A stretch of DNA of 64,000 nt, taken from NCBI GenBank assembly GCA_020249865.1, contig JADCEV010000019.1, positions 1 to 64,000 on the forward strand, given 5' to 3'. A program made the translations under genes and the position numbers. Each line of letters opens with the position of its first letter. Position 1 is the first letter of the stretch. The notes under the pieces were generated by a model, which had not been told where the DNA came from, ran no database searches, and was given only the letters and a program-made list of their open reading frames with translations. Shown piece by piece: positions 35,946 through 45,125 of this stretch. Origin of the DNA: Roseomonas sp. Its GTDB lineage: Bacteria; Pseudomonadota; Alphaproteobacteria; Acetobacterales; Acetobacteraceae.

Positions 35946-37122
35946 GGGTCTGAGCATTCCGCAAAAGCGCCTGCCCTTCATCCTGGGCGCGATGGCGGCC
36001 ATTGGGCCATTTTCGATTGACATGTATCTGCCGGCGCTGCCGATGCTGGGCCAATCGCTCGGCACCACGGCGGGGGCGGCGCAGGCAAGCCTTGCGGTGT
36101 TTTTCCTGGGCATGGCGCTGGGGCAGATTTTTTATGGGCCGCTTGCGGATCGTTACGGGCGGCGCCTGCCGCTCTTCATCGGGCTTGGCGTCTACACTGC
36201 AGCATCGCTGATCTGCGCTTTGGCGCCCAATATCGAAAGCCTGATTGCGGCGCGGCTGATGCAAGCGCTTGGGGGTTGCGCGGGCATGGTGATTGCGCGG
36301 GCCGTGGTGCGCGATGTTGCGGATGAACGCGGCGCGATCCGCCTCATGGCACGGCTGATGCTGGTGATGGGTGTCGCGCCGATCATCGCGCCGATTGTCG
36401 GTGGAGCGCTTTTGGGCGTGATTGGCTGGCGCGGCATATTCCTGTGCCTTGCGGCTTACGGCGCAATACTGCTGTTGGTGATTGCGCTGTTCCTGCCAGA
36501 AACCTTGCCGGTCGAACGTCGCCGGCGCGATGGCTTGCGTCAGGTCTTTGGCGTCTGGCGACGCTTGCTCGGCGATGGCTATTTCATGGGCCATGCGCTG
36601 GCGGGTGGCCTGATCATCGGCGGCATGTTTGCCTATATCGCCGGATCGCCCTTTGTCTTCATGGAATTATACGCTGTGCGGGCGGAGGATTACGGGTTTT
36701 ATTTCGGTGCCAATGCCATCGGCATCATGCTGGTTGGGCAAGTCACGGCGCGGCTGGTGGATAGGGTGGCGCCGGCGCGCATGCTGACGATTGCGCTTTC
36801 GATCAGCTCGGTATCGGGCCTCGCGCTGCTTGGTGTGACCAGCAGCGGCTTTGGAGGATTTGCCGCACTGATTGTTGCGTTGTTCGTCTACGTTTCCATG
36901 ATCGGCGCTGTCATGCCGCTGACCGCCGCGCGCGCCATGGCACCGCATGGCGCGATTGCGGGCAATGCCTCGGCACTGATGGGCACGCTGCAATTCGGCG
37001 CGGGTGCGCTCGCCGGCGTGGCACTCGGCGCGCTGCAAAACGGTACGGCACTGCCCATGGCGCTGGTGATTGCGCTTTGCGGCGTGGGTGGCTTTGTGGT
37101 GCGGCGCTTATTGGTGAAATAA
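35923..37122 (+). CDS. Bcr/CflA-type MFS multidrug transporter
   Basis: About 399 residues with 12 membrane spans. The MFS Bcr/CflA signature is clear: [54 protein letters not shown], then [38 protein letters not shown]. It exports drugs or amino-acid derivatives by proton antiport. The start is uncertain: no ATG precedes the first span. I use TTG 35923, which overlaps the aldolase by 23 bases; CTG 35950, ATT 35956 and the internal ATG 35992 are alternatives. Confidence 0.85.
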   Translation: MPPRPKSEGLSIPQKRLPFILGAMAAIGPFSIDMYLPALPMLGQSLGTTAGAAQASLAVFFLGMALGQIFYGPLADRYGRRLPLFIGLGVYTAASLICALAPNIESLIAARLMQALGGCAGMVIARAVVRDVADERGAIRLMARLMLVMGVAPIIAPIVGGALLGVIGWRGIFLCLAAYGAILLLVIALFLPETLPVERRRRDGLRQVFGVWRRLLGDGYFMGHALAGGLIIGGMFAYIAGSPFVFMELYAVRAEDYGFYFGANAIGIMLVGQVTARLVDRVAPARMLTIALSISSVSGLALLGVTSSGFGGFAALIVALFVYVSMIGAVMPLTAARAMAPHGAIAGNASALMGTLQFGAGALAGVALGALQNGTALPMALVIALCGVGGFVVRRLLVK

Positions 37123-37138
37123 GCGCCGCCCTAGCGTA

Positions 37139-37903
37139 TCACGTCATGTTCTTCCCCAGCGTCCAGCCGCCATCCACCGTCAGCACGGCGCCAGTGGTGA
37201 AGGAGCTTTCCTCACTTGCCAGGAACATCATGGCATTGGCGACTTCATGGGTTTCGCCAGAACGCCCCATGGCGTGGAGTTCCTGAATCTTCCGCGCAAC
37301 ATCCGCATCCTGGAAATAGCGTTCCGTCATGGGTGTGCGGATCACGCCGGGTGCCACCGCATTCACGCGAATGCCGCGCGGTGCCAATTCCATCGCCAGC
37401 GCCTTGGTCAGCCCCACCACCGCATGCTTCGATGTCACATAAGCGACACGTTCCGGTGTGGCGACCAGGCCAAGGGTGGAGGCGATATTCACAATCCGCC
37501 CTGTCTTGCCCAGCGCAATCAGCCGCCGCGCGAAAGCCTGTGATGGCATAAAGCTGCCAGTCACATTGATGCTCATGGTGCGCTGCCAATCCTCAAACGA
37601 AAGATCGAGCAGCGGGCTGATTTCACGCACACCAGCGCAATTCGCCAGAACATCCAACCGGCCCAGCACGGCCTCGGCGCCAGCAATAAAGTCACGCACG
37701 GCATCGGGATTCACCACATCCAGCACAAAGGGATGGGCTTCGCCATCGCGCTTGCGGATATCGGCGGCCGTCGCTTCCACCGCTGCCTTGTCAATATCGG
37801 CAATCGCGAGTCGCGCACCTTCCTCGGCAAAGGCAATCGCCAATTGCCGGCCAATCCCGCTGGCGGCACCGGTTATCAAAACGCCTTGATCACGAAATCT
37901 CAT
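37139..37903 (-). CDS. SDR-family oxidoreductase
   Basis: The 254-residue classical short-chain dehydrogenase shows TGAASGIGRQLA (11-22, NAD(P) binding), NCAGV at 88-92 and the catalytic set S142, Y155 and K159 in YVTSK. The C-terminal VAPGVIRTPMTERYF and AMMFLASEESSFTTGAVLTVDGGWTLGKNMT are standard. The Asp in AIADID after strand 2 suggests NAD rather than NADP. It converges with the transporter and follows the GMC gene on the same strand (18-base gap), so may act on alcohols or aldehydes from it. Confidence 0.93.
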   Translation of the reverse strand: MRFRDQGVLITGAASGIGRQLAIAFAEEGARLAIADIDKAAVEATAADIRKRDGEAHPFVLDVVNPDAVRDFIAGAEAVLGRLDVLANCAGVREISPLLDLSFEDWQRTMSINVTGSFMPSQAFARRLIALGKTGRIVNIASTLGLVATPERVAYVTSKHAVVGLTKALAMELAPRGIRVNAVAPGVIRTPMTERYFQDADVARKIQELHAMGRSGETHEVANAMMFLASEESSFTTGAVLTVDGGWTLGKNMT

Positions 37904-37921
37904 TGGTAATCTCCCTAAATG

Positions 37922-39526
37922 TTATGCCGCGATCAGATCAGCGGCTTTTTCGGCAATCATATTGGTGGCGGCATAGGTATTGCCGGAAACCATGGTCGGC
38001 ATGCAGGAAGCATCGGCAACGCGCAGCCCTTCAAGCCCGATTACCTTCATGGTCGCAGGATCAACCACCGCCATGGGATCAATGCCCATCTTGCAGGACC
38101 CGATCGGGTGATAGGTGGTGGAACCCGTCGCCCGCGCATGGGCCATCCATTGCTCATCGGTTTGCACGGCGGGGCCAGGAAAATTCTCGGCCACTACGTA
38201 ATCCGCCAGCGGGCGTGTTTGCAGCAATTGCCGCATGTATTTCATCGCCGCCAGCAGCGCGTCACGGTCCATCTGATCCTGCAAGTAATTCGGCTGAATC
38301 TCCGGTTTCGCACGCGGATCCGCCGATAGCGCCTTCAGCCAGCCCTTGCTTTCCGGGCGCAGCTGAGAACAGCCAAGTGTCATGCCGGGCTGCGTATCAA
38401 GCTCTGTCACGCCATAGCGCCCAGTCGGGTAGCTGGCGGGTGCGAAGTAAAGCTGCATATCGGGGGTAGCGAGGCCCTCGCGCGTCTTGAAATAACCCCC
38501 CGCATGGCTTGGGCTCGCCGTCAGCAGCCCTTTCCGCGTGAAGGCATAGCGCAACACCTCAAGCGCCAAGCGCACGCCACGGGAACGTTCATTGAGCGAA
38601 CCGGCGCCCTTCACCAAAGCCGAAACGCGCACCGCGTAATGGTCACGCAGATTCTTGCCGACCCCTGGCAGCGCATGGACAACATCAACGCCAATGCCGG
38701 ACAGCCATTCCGGATCACCAACGCCCGAGATTTGCAAAAGCTGCGGCGTATTGATCGCGCCACCTGAAAGGATCACATCGCGCCGCGCGCGGATGGTGAT
38801 GGGCGCGCTGCCTTCCGGCGTATAGCGAATACCGACCGCGCGCTTGCCTTCAAAGACAATCGCCTCAGCCAGGGCGCGCTGGATCAGCTTCAGATTGGGG
38901 CGCGACAGGGCAGGGCGGAGATAGGCATCGGCCGGACTCCAGCGCCGGCCACCACGCATCATTTGCTGATAGAGAAACGTGCCTTCCTGATTGCCGGAAT
39001 TGTAGTCCGGCGTGCGCGGCAGGCCGAGTGCCTCATTGGCCGCGATATAGGCTTCAGAGAGTTCATGCGGGTCGCGCTGATCTTCGATGGAAAGCGGCCC
39101 ATTATTGCCGCGCACGGCGGGATCGCCACCGCCATTTCCGCGGGTCTCGGCGCGCTTGAAATAGGGCAGCACATCATCCCAGGCCCAACCGCGACAGCCG
39201 AGCTGCGCCCACATATCGTAATCGGCGGATTGGCCGCGCACATAAAGATGGCCATTGATGGAACCGGAACCGCCCAAAACCTTGCCGCGCGGGAAAGGAA
39301 TTTTGCGATTGTCAATGTAAGGGCCGGGCGCGGTTTCATAGCCCCAATTCAGCTTCGGGTTATAGACGGTCTTGTTGAAGCCGGCTGGGATTTTGATGAA
39401 GATGTTATTGTCCTTGCCGCCCGCTTCCAGGATGGCGACGCTATTCTTGCCCGAAGCGCTCAGCCGATTGGCGAGCACGCAGCCGGCGGCACCGGCGCCA
39501 ACAATCACGTAGTCGAATTCTTCCAT
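37922..39526 (-). CDS. GMC-family oxidoreductase (choline dehydrogenase-like)
   Basis: The 534-residue flavoprotein has the N-terminal FAD motif VIVGAGAAGCVLANRLSASG (about 7-26), the PRGKVLGGSGSINGHLYVRG signature and the C-terminal STTYHPIGSCKMG segment containing the active His, plus MVSGNTYAATNMIAEKAADLI. It oxidises an alcohol to an aldehyde with electrons passed to a membrane carrier. BetA is its closest well-known relative, but no betaine-aldehyde dehydrogenase lies adjacent. It is probably in one unit with the SDR gene that follows. Confidence 0.92.
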   Translation of the reverse strand: MEEFDYVIVGAGAAGCVLANRLSASGKNSVAILEAGGKDNNIFIKIPAGFNKTVYNPKLNWGYETAPGPYIDNRKIPFPRGKVLGGSGSINGHLYVRGQSADYDMWAQLGCRGWAWDDVLPYFKRAETRGNGGGDPAVRGNNGPLSIEDQRDPHELSEAYIAANEALGLPRTPDYNSGNQEGTFLYQQMMRGGRRWSPADAYLRPALSRPNLKLIQRALAEAIVFEGKRAVGIRYTPEGSAPITIRARRDVILSGGAINTPQLLQISGVGDPEWLSGIGVDVVHALPGVGKNLRDHYAVRVSALVKGAGSLNERSRGVRLALEVLRYAFTRKGLLTASPSHAGGYFKTREGLATPDMQLYFAPASYPTGRYGVTELDTQPGMTLGCSQLRPESKGWLKALSADPRAKPEIQPNYLQDQMDRDALLAAMKYMRQLLQTRPLADYVVAENFPGPAVQTDEQWMAHARATGSTTYHPIGSCKMGIDPMAVVDPATMKVIGLEGLRVADASCMPTMVSGNTYAATNMIAEKAADLIAA

Positions 39527-39585
39527 GGACCTTTCCCCTCAACCTTTTGGGGAAGGCTAGGCCGGGTTGGCGCTAGCGGAAAGGG

Positions 39586-39762
39586 CTAATCCTCGGTTTC
39601 TTCGGGCGTGACGGCGGCTGGAATGGCATAGGCCTCGGTCATCCAGCGGCCCAAATCCACCTGCCGGCAGCGATCGGAACAAAAGGGGCGCTGTTCCGGC
39701 GCGGGGGCGCGACCGCAAATCGGGCAACGCGGGCGGCGTGGTTTTTTCTCGGCGTCAGTCAC
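39586..39762 (-). CDS. yacG: DNA gyrase inhibitor/zinc-binding protein YacG
   Basis: The 58-residue protein carries a four-Cys zinc site CPICG...FCSDRC, followed by RQVDLGRWMTEAYAIP, the YacG signature. It inhibits DNA gyrase by binding GyrB in E. coli. The GTG at 39762 overlaps the upstream gene by eight bases (GTGACTGA), so it is translationally coupled. It closes the infA-maf-rng-yacG cluster common in Alphaproteobacteria. Confidence 0.93.
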   Translation of the reverse strand: MTDAEKKPRRPRCPICGRAPAPEQRPFCSDRCRQVDLGRWMTEAYAIPAAVTPEETED

Positions 39763-40882
39763 GCGGCGCCTCCCGTATCTGCGCGGTGCCGGATGCCACG
39801 GCGCGCAATGCCAAGGCATGCCCCGTCAGTGCGGCGTATTCATCGAGCGCACCGGGCAAATCGCGCAAGGCCGCAATCACCTCTGGCCGCGCTTCCAGCA
39901 TCAGGCGTTCCGCAGGGCGTGCTGCGGCATCTCGTGCGGCCTGGCGTAAGGCCGCCAAGCCTTCCGCAAGCGGCGTGTGCAGGATTTCGGCCAATGGCGG
40001 GTGGATGCGGTCGCGCACCATTTCAATCAGGCCAAGCCCGGTCAGCCCGATCAGGCGCACAAGCTTATCCGGCGCCAGCGCGGCGCGCAGCGGTTCCAGA
40101 AGCGCCTGGCGGCGTTTGGCCGAAAGCCCGGCCACATCCAGCAAAATGGCGCCCGAGAGATTGCGCAGCCTGATCTGCCGCGCGATTTCCGGCAGCGCCG
40201 TTTCATTGAAGCGCGCCAGGCCATTGCCAGCGCCGCCGCTATCCACATCAAGCGCCGTCAGCGCGCGCGTGGTTTGGATATGCAGGACACCGCTGCCGGG
40301 CAAAGCCACCGCGTTTTCTGCAAGCGCGGTAAATTCACCCTCAACCGCCTCGTCGAATACCGCGCCATGCTGCGCCTGCGCGCGATCCCCGAGCGACGGG
40401 CGCAACCGTGCCACGAGCGCCGCGCCTGAGACACGAATCTCGGCTTGCGGATAACGCGCAGCCAGACGTTCGGCCGCACACGGCCCGCGCGCCACCAGCC
40501 GCGGCGCGCCTTGCGGTGCGGCGGCAATCAGCGCGGCTTCGGCATCCGTCAGCAGAGCAGACAGCCTTGGTCCTTTGCCCGCTTGCGCGGCGCGCGTCAC
40601 GCGCAACCCCAGAATTTGCCCTTCCTGCACTACCTGTTTGATCGGCTGGCGCGGCGCGCTGGCAGTGCTTTCCGGCAGGAAGCCGGTTTCGTTGCCTGCC
40701 AGCGCCAAAAAGGCGCCTGATATGGCGGCCGAAATCGCCACCACCCGCCCGCGCTGCAAATCACCCACGCCATCAGGCCGCGCCGGGCGTTCCACCCAGG
40801 CTTCCGTGAGCAGGCCACCCAGCAGCAGCGCGGTCCGCACCTCGCCGGGGGATGCCTCGGCCAGGATCAGGGCTTCAGCCAC
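39755..40882 (-). CDS. rng: Ribonuclease E/G family protein
   Basis: A 375-residue RNase E/G-type protein. The S1-like N-terminus has LTEAWVERPARPDGVGDLQRGRVVAI, and the DNase-I-like catalytic region contains LDVDSGGAGNGLARFNETALPEIARQIRLRNLSGAILLDVAGL, with the two Asp residues that bind Mg. It is shorter than E. coli RNase G (489 aa), and the CPxC zinc-link is missing, as in many short alphaproteobacterial forms. It matures rRNA or tRNA and degrades mRNA. Its start overlaps maf by 16 bases. Confidence 0.88.
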   Translation of the reverse strand: MAEALILAEASPGEVRTALLLGGLLTEAWVERPARPDGVGDLQRGRVVAISAAISGAFLALAGNETGFLPESTASAPRQPIKQVVQEGQILGLRVTRAAQAGKGPRLSALLTDAEAALIAAAPQGAPRLVARGPCAAERLAARYPQAEIRVSGAALVARLRPSLGDRAQAQHGAVFDEAVEGEFTALAENAVALPGSGVLHIQTTRALTALDVDSGGAGNGLARFNETALPEIARQIRLRNLSGAILLDVAGLSAKRRQALLEPLRAALAPDKLVRLIGLTGLGLIEMVRDRIHPPLAEILHTPLAEGLAALRQAARDAAARPAERLMLEARPEVIAALRDLPGALDEYAALTGHALALRAVASGTAQIREAPRD

Positions 40883-41454
40883 CCGATCCCCCGCAGCATT
40901 TGCGCGGTTTCAAACAAGGGCAGGCCGACCACATTGGAATGGCTGCCGGAGATGAAGCGCGTGAAGGCCTCGGCCCGGCCCTGAATGGCATAGGCGCCGG
41001 CCTTGCCCTGCCATTCGCCGGAAGCGATGTAGTCTTCCATCTGTGCTTCGGTCAGGCGCTGGAAGGTGACGTTGGTTTCGACCAGGCGTTGCATGCACCG
41101 CCCATTGGGCAGCGCCAGCACCACGCCCGTGGTCACGCAATGGCGCCGGCCGGACAGCAGCGCCAGGCATTGCCGTGCATCTGCCTCGGTCTCACCCTTG
41201 GGCAAAATGCGTCGCCCAACACCCACCACCGTATCGGCGGCCAGCACCAGCGCGCCTTCGGCCAAGGGCAGCGCCGCTTCCGCCTTGGCCAAGGAAAGCC
41301 TGGCCGCCAGGGCACGCGGCACCTCGGCCTTCAAGGGTGTTTCATCAATATCGGTCGCGATCACGCGCGCTGGCGTAATGCCCAGCCGCGCCAGCAAATC
41401 CAGGCGGCGGGGGCTGGCGCTCGCCAATACCAGCGGCAAGCGCGCGGCATCCAT
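40867..41454 (-). CDS. maf: Maf-family nucleotide pyrophosphatase
   Basis: The 195-residue protein starts LPLVLASASPRRLDLLARLG, the Maf substrate-binding motif. It continues with DIDETPLKAEVPRALAARLSLAKAEAALPLAEGALVLAADTVV, TETNVTFQRL-like and GEWQGKAGAYAIQGRAEAF, and ends with GSHSNVVGLPLFE. It hydrolyses dTTP/UTP or modified nucleotides. It follows infA by about ten bases and overlaps the ribonuclease gene. Confidence 0.95.
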   Translation of the reverse strand: MDAARLPLVLASASPRRLDLLARLGITPARVIATDIDETPLKAEVPRALAARLSLAKAEAALPLAEGALVLAADTVVGVGRRILPKGETEADARQCLALLSGRRHCVTTGVVLALPNGRCMQRLVETNVTFQRLTEAQMEDYIASGEWQGKAGAYAIQGRAEAFTRFISGSHSNVVGLPLFETAQMLRGIGWLKP

Positions 41455-41464
41455 ATGCGCTGCT

Positions 41465-41683
41465 TTACTTGAAGCGGAAGGTGATGCGGCCCTTGGTCAG
41501 ATCATAGGGCGTCATTTCAACATTGACGCGATCACCGGCCAGCACGCGAATGCGGTTCTTGCGCATCTTTCCGCTGGTATGCGCCAGGACCATGTGGTCA
41601 TTATCCAGTTTCACACGGAACATGGCGTTGGGCAGAAGCTCCACCACCTCTCCGCTGAACTCCATCATATCTTCTTTGGGCAT
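41465..41683 (-). CDS. infA: Translation initiation factor IF-1
   Basis: The 72-residue OB-fold protein reads [72 protein letters not shown] by parts, which is IF-1 in length and sequence. It blocks the ribosomal A site during initiation. It is the first gene of infA-maf-rng-yacG. 130 bases separate it from scoB upstream, a stretch with no gene. Confidence 0.99.
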   Translation of the reverse strand: MPKEDMMEFSGEVVELLPNAMFRVKLDNDHMVLAHTSGKMRKNRIRVLAGDRVNVEMTPYDLTKGRITFRFK

Positions 41684-41813
41684 CGGGCCTCAATGGTAGG
41701 GCGCAAGGCGCGCCCGGGTTCAAGATTGCGGCGCAAAATGATCCTATGCCCCCGCCGGGTCAAGCGCGATCCCGGCGCGGGCATGATTTTGGCCGCAAAA
41801 CGGGGCGAAAGCG

Positions 41814-42461
41814 CTATTTTGAGAGCGCCACCGTGTAATCCGCTTCGGTCTTTTCGCGCATTTCAGCCTCGGTCACGCCGGGGGCGAGTTCCACCAGCTT
41901 CATCGCGGCCGGGCCGCGCCGGGCGATTTCAAACACGCCAAGATCGGTGATCACCATATCCACCACGCGGCTACCCGTGAGCGGTAGGGCGCATTGCTTG
42001 AGCAGCTTGGGCTTGCCGCCGGCCGTGTGTTCCATCAGCACAATCACGCGCTTGACCCCGGCGACGAGGTCCATCGCGCCGCCCATGCCCTTCACCATCT
42101 TGCCCGGGATCATCCAATTCGCCAGGTCGCCATTTTCCGCCACCTGCAAGGCGCCCAGGATGGAAAGGTCAATATGCCCACCGCGGATCATGCCGAAGGA
42201 TTGCGCGGAATCGAAGAAGGAACTGGTCGGCAATTGGGTGATGGTCTGCTTGCCGGCATTGATCAGATCGGCATCTTCTTCGCCCTCATAAGGGAAGGGG
42301 CCAAGGCCCAGCATGCCGTTTTCGCTTTGCAGCTGAACATTGAAGCCGGCGGGGACGTGATTGGCCACCAGGGTCGGAATGCCAATGCCAAGGTTCACAT
42401 AAAAGCCATCTTGCAATTCGCGCGCCGCACGGGCGGCCATTTCATCGCGGTTCCAGGCCAT
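41814..42461 (-). CDS. scoB: Succinyl-CoA:3-ketoacid CoA transferase subunit B
   Basis: The 215-residue subunit carries the catalytic Glu, E47 in [16 protein letters not shown]. Further motifs: [45 protein letters not shown] and [31 protein letters not shown]. It transfers CoA from succinyl-CoA to acetoacetate, with ScoA. A second, AtoDA-type pair lies at 21.9-23.2 kb. It starts 11 bases after the scoA stop. Confidence 0.95.
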   Translation of the reverse strand: MAWNRDEMAARAARELQDGFYVNLGIGIPTLVANHVPAGFNVQLQSENGMLGLGPFPYEGEEDADLINAGKQTITQLPTSSFFDSAQSFGMIRGGHIDLSILGALQVAENGDLANWMIPGKMVKGMGGAMDLVAGVKRVIVLMEHTAGGKPKLLKQCALPLTGSRVVDMVITDLGVFEIARRGPAAMKLVELAPGVTEAEMREKTEADYTVALSK

Positions 42462-42472
42462 GGTTCTTCTCC

Positions 42473-43210
42473 TTATCCCTGGGACTCGGCGCCGGCCGCG
42501 GCGGCGGGCGCGTGCTTGCGGACAGTGCGCTGTTCAATGCGCTTTTCGTAGCCAGGCGGGCAGGTGATCAGGCGTTTGACGAAAATGCCGGGCGTGTGGA
42601 TGTGGTCCGCGTCAATCTCTCCCGGCCGGACCAGATGTTCCACCTGCGCGACGGTGACGCGCGCCGCGGTTGCCATCATCGGGTTGAAGTTCCGCGCGGT
42701 CTTTCGATAGACCAGATTGCCTTCATGATCGCCCATATAGGCGTGGATGATGGCCAGATCAGCGACAATGCCGCGTTCCATGACATAGGTCTCGCCATCG
42801 AATTCCCGCGTTTCCTTGCCCTTGGCGACTTCGGTGCCAACGCCGGTCTTCGTGAAGAAAGCGGGAATGCCAGCGCCGCCGGCGCGAATACGCTCGGCCA
42901 AAGTGCCTTGCGGGTTGAATTCAATCTCTAGCTCGCCGGCCAGGTATTGCCGGGCGAATTCAGCGTTTTCGCCGACATAGCTTGAGATCATTTTGCGGAT
43001 CTGGCGGGTTTTCAGCAAAAGGCCGAGCCCGGCATCATCCACCCCGGCATTGTTGGAGACCACCGTCAAATCCTTCACGCCGGAATCGCGGATGGCTTCA
43101 ATCAGCAGGGTCGGAATGCCGGAAAGCCCGAAGCCGCCGGAATGGATCACCATGCCATCGCGGAGCAGGCCCGAAAGCGCTGCCTTGGCATCCGGATAGA
43201 TTTTCTTCAT
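42473..43210 (-). CDS. scoA: Succinyl-CoA:3-ketoacid CoA transferase subunit A
   Basis: The 245-residue subunit begins [56 protein letters not shown] and holds [48 protein letters not shown], the pattern of eukaryotic-like SCOT alpha subunits. The C-terminal tail ([11 protein letters not shown]) is an Ala-rich extension. It is the first gene of scoA-scoB, divergent from mutL with about 100 bases between. Confidence 0.95.
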   Translation of the reverse strand: MKKIYPDAKAALSGLLRDGMVIHSGGFGLSGIPTLLIEAIRDSGVKDLTVVSNNAGVDDAGLGLLLKTRQIRKMISSYVGENAEFARQYLAGELEIEFNPQGTLAERIRAGGAGIPAFFTKTGVGTEVAKGKETREFDGETYVMERGIVADLAIIHAYMGDHEGNLVYRKTARNFNPMMATAARVTVAQVEHLVRPGEIDADHIHTPGIFVKRLITCPPGYEKRIEQRTVRKHAPAAAAGAESQG

Positions 43211-43314
43211 GCGCCCTTGATCCTCAATGCTTGCCGATCTGGGGCTCTCTAACCGCTCATTTGCGCTGCGGGAAGGGCTGGCGCGGCGAATCGTGGGGCG
43301 TGCTATAAGATCGC

Positions 43315-45090
43315 ATGTCTGCCGCCCCCATCACCGCCCCGCGCCCGGCCATTCGCCTGCTGCCGGAGACCACCGCGAACCGCATCGCGGCCGGTGAGGT
43401 GGTGGAACGCCCGGCTGCGGCGCTCAAGGAAATCGTCGAAAACGCCTTGGATGCCGGGGCGCGGCGCATTGCCGTGACGCTGGAAGGCGGCGGGATGGAC
43501 CGCATTCTGGTGGAAGATGACGGCATTGGCATGGGGCCGGATGATCTGGCGCTGGCCGTGGAACGGCACGCCACCTCCAAATTGCCGGAAGAGGCGACGC
43601 TGTTCCGCATCGCGACGCTGGGCTTCCGGGGGGAGGCTTTGCCTTCCATCGGCGCGGTGGCGCGGCTTTCCATCACCTCCTGCCCGCAAGGTGGCACCGC
43701 GCATCGGATTAGTGTCGAGGGCGGGCTGAAGGGGGATGTGGCGCCGGCTTCCGGTGCGCCCGGCACGCGGGTGGAGGTGCGGGATTTGTTCTTCGCCACG
43801 CCAGCGCGGAGAAAATTCCTAAAGCACCCTCGCACGGAAGCCGAACATGCGGTGGAAGCGGTCCGCCGCCTGGCGCTGGCCTGGCCGGAAGTGGCGTTTC
43901 GCATGCAGAGCGATGGGCGTGACGTGCTGTCCCTGCCCGCCACGGATCAGGAAGGGCGCATCAGGCAGGTGCTGGGGGCGGAGTTTGCCGCCGCCGCGGT
44001 GCCGGTGGAAGCGGTCTTCGAAAACCTGGATATCAGCGGGCTGGCAGCGCTGCCTTCCCACCACCGCCCGACCACGCTTGGCCAGCATCTGGTGGTGAAC
44101 CGCCGCCCGGTGCGTGACCCGCTGCTGCGCGTTGCCTTGCGCGTGGCCTATCGCGATGTGATCCCGCAGGGCCGCCACCCCGTCGCCGCGCTATACCTGC
44201 AAGTGCCGCCGGAGACCGTGGATGTGAATGTGCATCCGATGAAGACCGAGCTTCGCTTTCGTGACGGCGAAGCTGTGCGCGGGGCCATGATCTCGGCGTT
44301 GCGCAAGGCACTCGCGATTGGGGCGGGGACGGTGGTGGCGGTGCCCTCGCTGACTGGCGCCGCGCCGGTTGGGGGCTTCAGCGAAGCCTTGCCCGTTTTG
44401 CCGCAATCCATGCCACGCCCGCCGGGCTTGCCGCAGCCGCGCCTCCCGCTCGGTTTCCGCCCGCCCAGCCTGCCGCCGCCGCCCGCCGCCGCGCCGATGG
44501 ATACCGCGCATCCCCTGGGCCGAGCCGTGGCGCAGATACTGGATACCTATATCATCGCTGAAGCGTCGGATGGTTCGCTGGTGCTGGTGGATCAGCACGC
44601 CGCGCATGAACGCCTGACGCATGAGGCACTCAGCGCGCAACTGCTTGAAGGCGGCGTGCGTGCCCAGCCCCTATTGGTGCCGGCGGTGGTGGATATGCCA
44701 CCCGCCGATGCGGCGCGCTTGCTGGGGGCGGCGGAAGCACTCGCGCGGCTGGGGCTGGAAATTGAGGGCTTTGGCGCTGGCGCGGTGCTGGTGCGAAGCC
44801 TGCCGGCCTTGCTCGGCGCCGCCGATCCCGCGCCGCTGCTGCGTGACATGGCCGAGGAATTGGCCGCAGACGCCGAGAGTATCGCCCTGGAACGCAAGCT
44901 GGATGCGGCGATTGCCAGGCTCGCCTGCCATGGCAGCATCCGCGCCGGGCGGCGGATGAATGCGGCCGAGATGGATGCGCTGCTGCGCCAGATGGAAGCG
45001 ACTCCGCGCGCTGCGACCTGCAGCCATGGCAGGCCCACGGTGTTGAAGCTGGATGCGGCGGCTTTGGAGCGGATGTTTGGGCGGCGGTAG
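43315..45090 (+). CDS. mutL: DNA mismatch repair protein MutL
   Basis: The 591-residue protein has the GHKL ATPase domain: IAAGEVVERPAAALKEIVENALDAGARRIAV, DDGIGM, ATSKLPEEATLFRIATLGFRGEAL. The transducer follows, then a Pro-rich linker at about 360-410. The C-terminal domain carries the metal-binding endonuclease motif DQHAAHERLTHE (DQHA-x2-E-x4-E), plus ACHGSIRAGRRMN and CSHGRPTVLKL. So it is the nicking type found in organisms without MutH. parS lies 12 bases after the stop codon. Confidence 0.97.
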   Translation: MSAAPITAPRPAIRLLPETTANRIAAGEVVERPAAALKEIVENALDAGARRIAVTLEGGGMDRILVEDDGIGMGPDDLALAVERHATSKLPEEATLFRIATLGFRGEALPSIGAVARLSITSCPQGGTAHRISVEGGLKGDVAPASGAPGTRVEVRDLFFATPARRKFLKHPRTEAEHAVEAVRRLALAWPEVAFRMQSDGRDVLSLPATDQEGRIRQVLGAEFAAAAVPVEAVFENLDISGLAALPSHHRPTTLGQHLVVNRRPVRDPLLRVALRVAYRDVIPQGRHPVAALYLQVPPETVDVNVHPMKTELRFRDGEAVRGAMISALRKALAIGAGTVVAVPSLTGAAPVGGFSEALPVLPQSMPRPPGLPQPRLPLGFRPPSLPPPPAAAPMDTAHPLGRAVAQILDTYIIAEASDGSLVLVDQHAAHERLTHEALSAQLLEGGVRAQPLLVPAVVDMPPADAARLLGAAEALARLGLEIEGFGAGAVLVRSLPALLGAADPAPLLRDMAEELAADAESIALERKLDAAIARLACHGSIRAGRRMNAAEMDALLRQMEATPRAATCSHGRPTVLKLDAAALERMFGRR

Positions 45091-45102
45091 GTAATAGGAA
45101 TA

Positions 45103-45116
45103 GTTTCACGTGAAAC
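45103..45116. promoter_or_regulatory. parS: parS centromere site (ParB binding)
   Basis: GTTTCACGTGAAAC is a perfect 14-bp palindrome and matches 14 of 16 bases of the widely conserved ParB-binding consensus TGTTTCACGTGAAACA; only the two outermost bases differ. It sits in the convergent gap between mutL and the cyclodeaminase-like gene. Such sites cluster near the replication origin in most bacteria. No other copy was seen in the window, and parA/parB are not here. Confidence 0.85.
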
Positions 45117-45125
45117 GCTGGCGCC

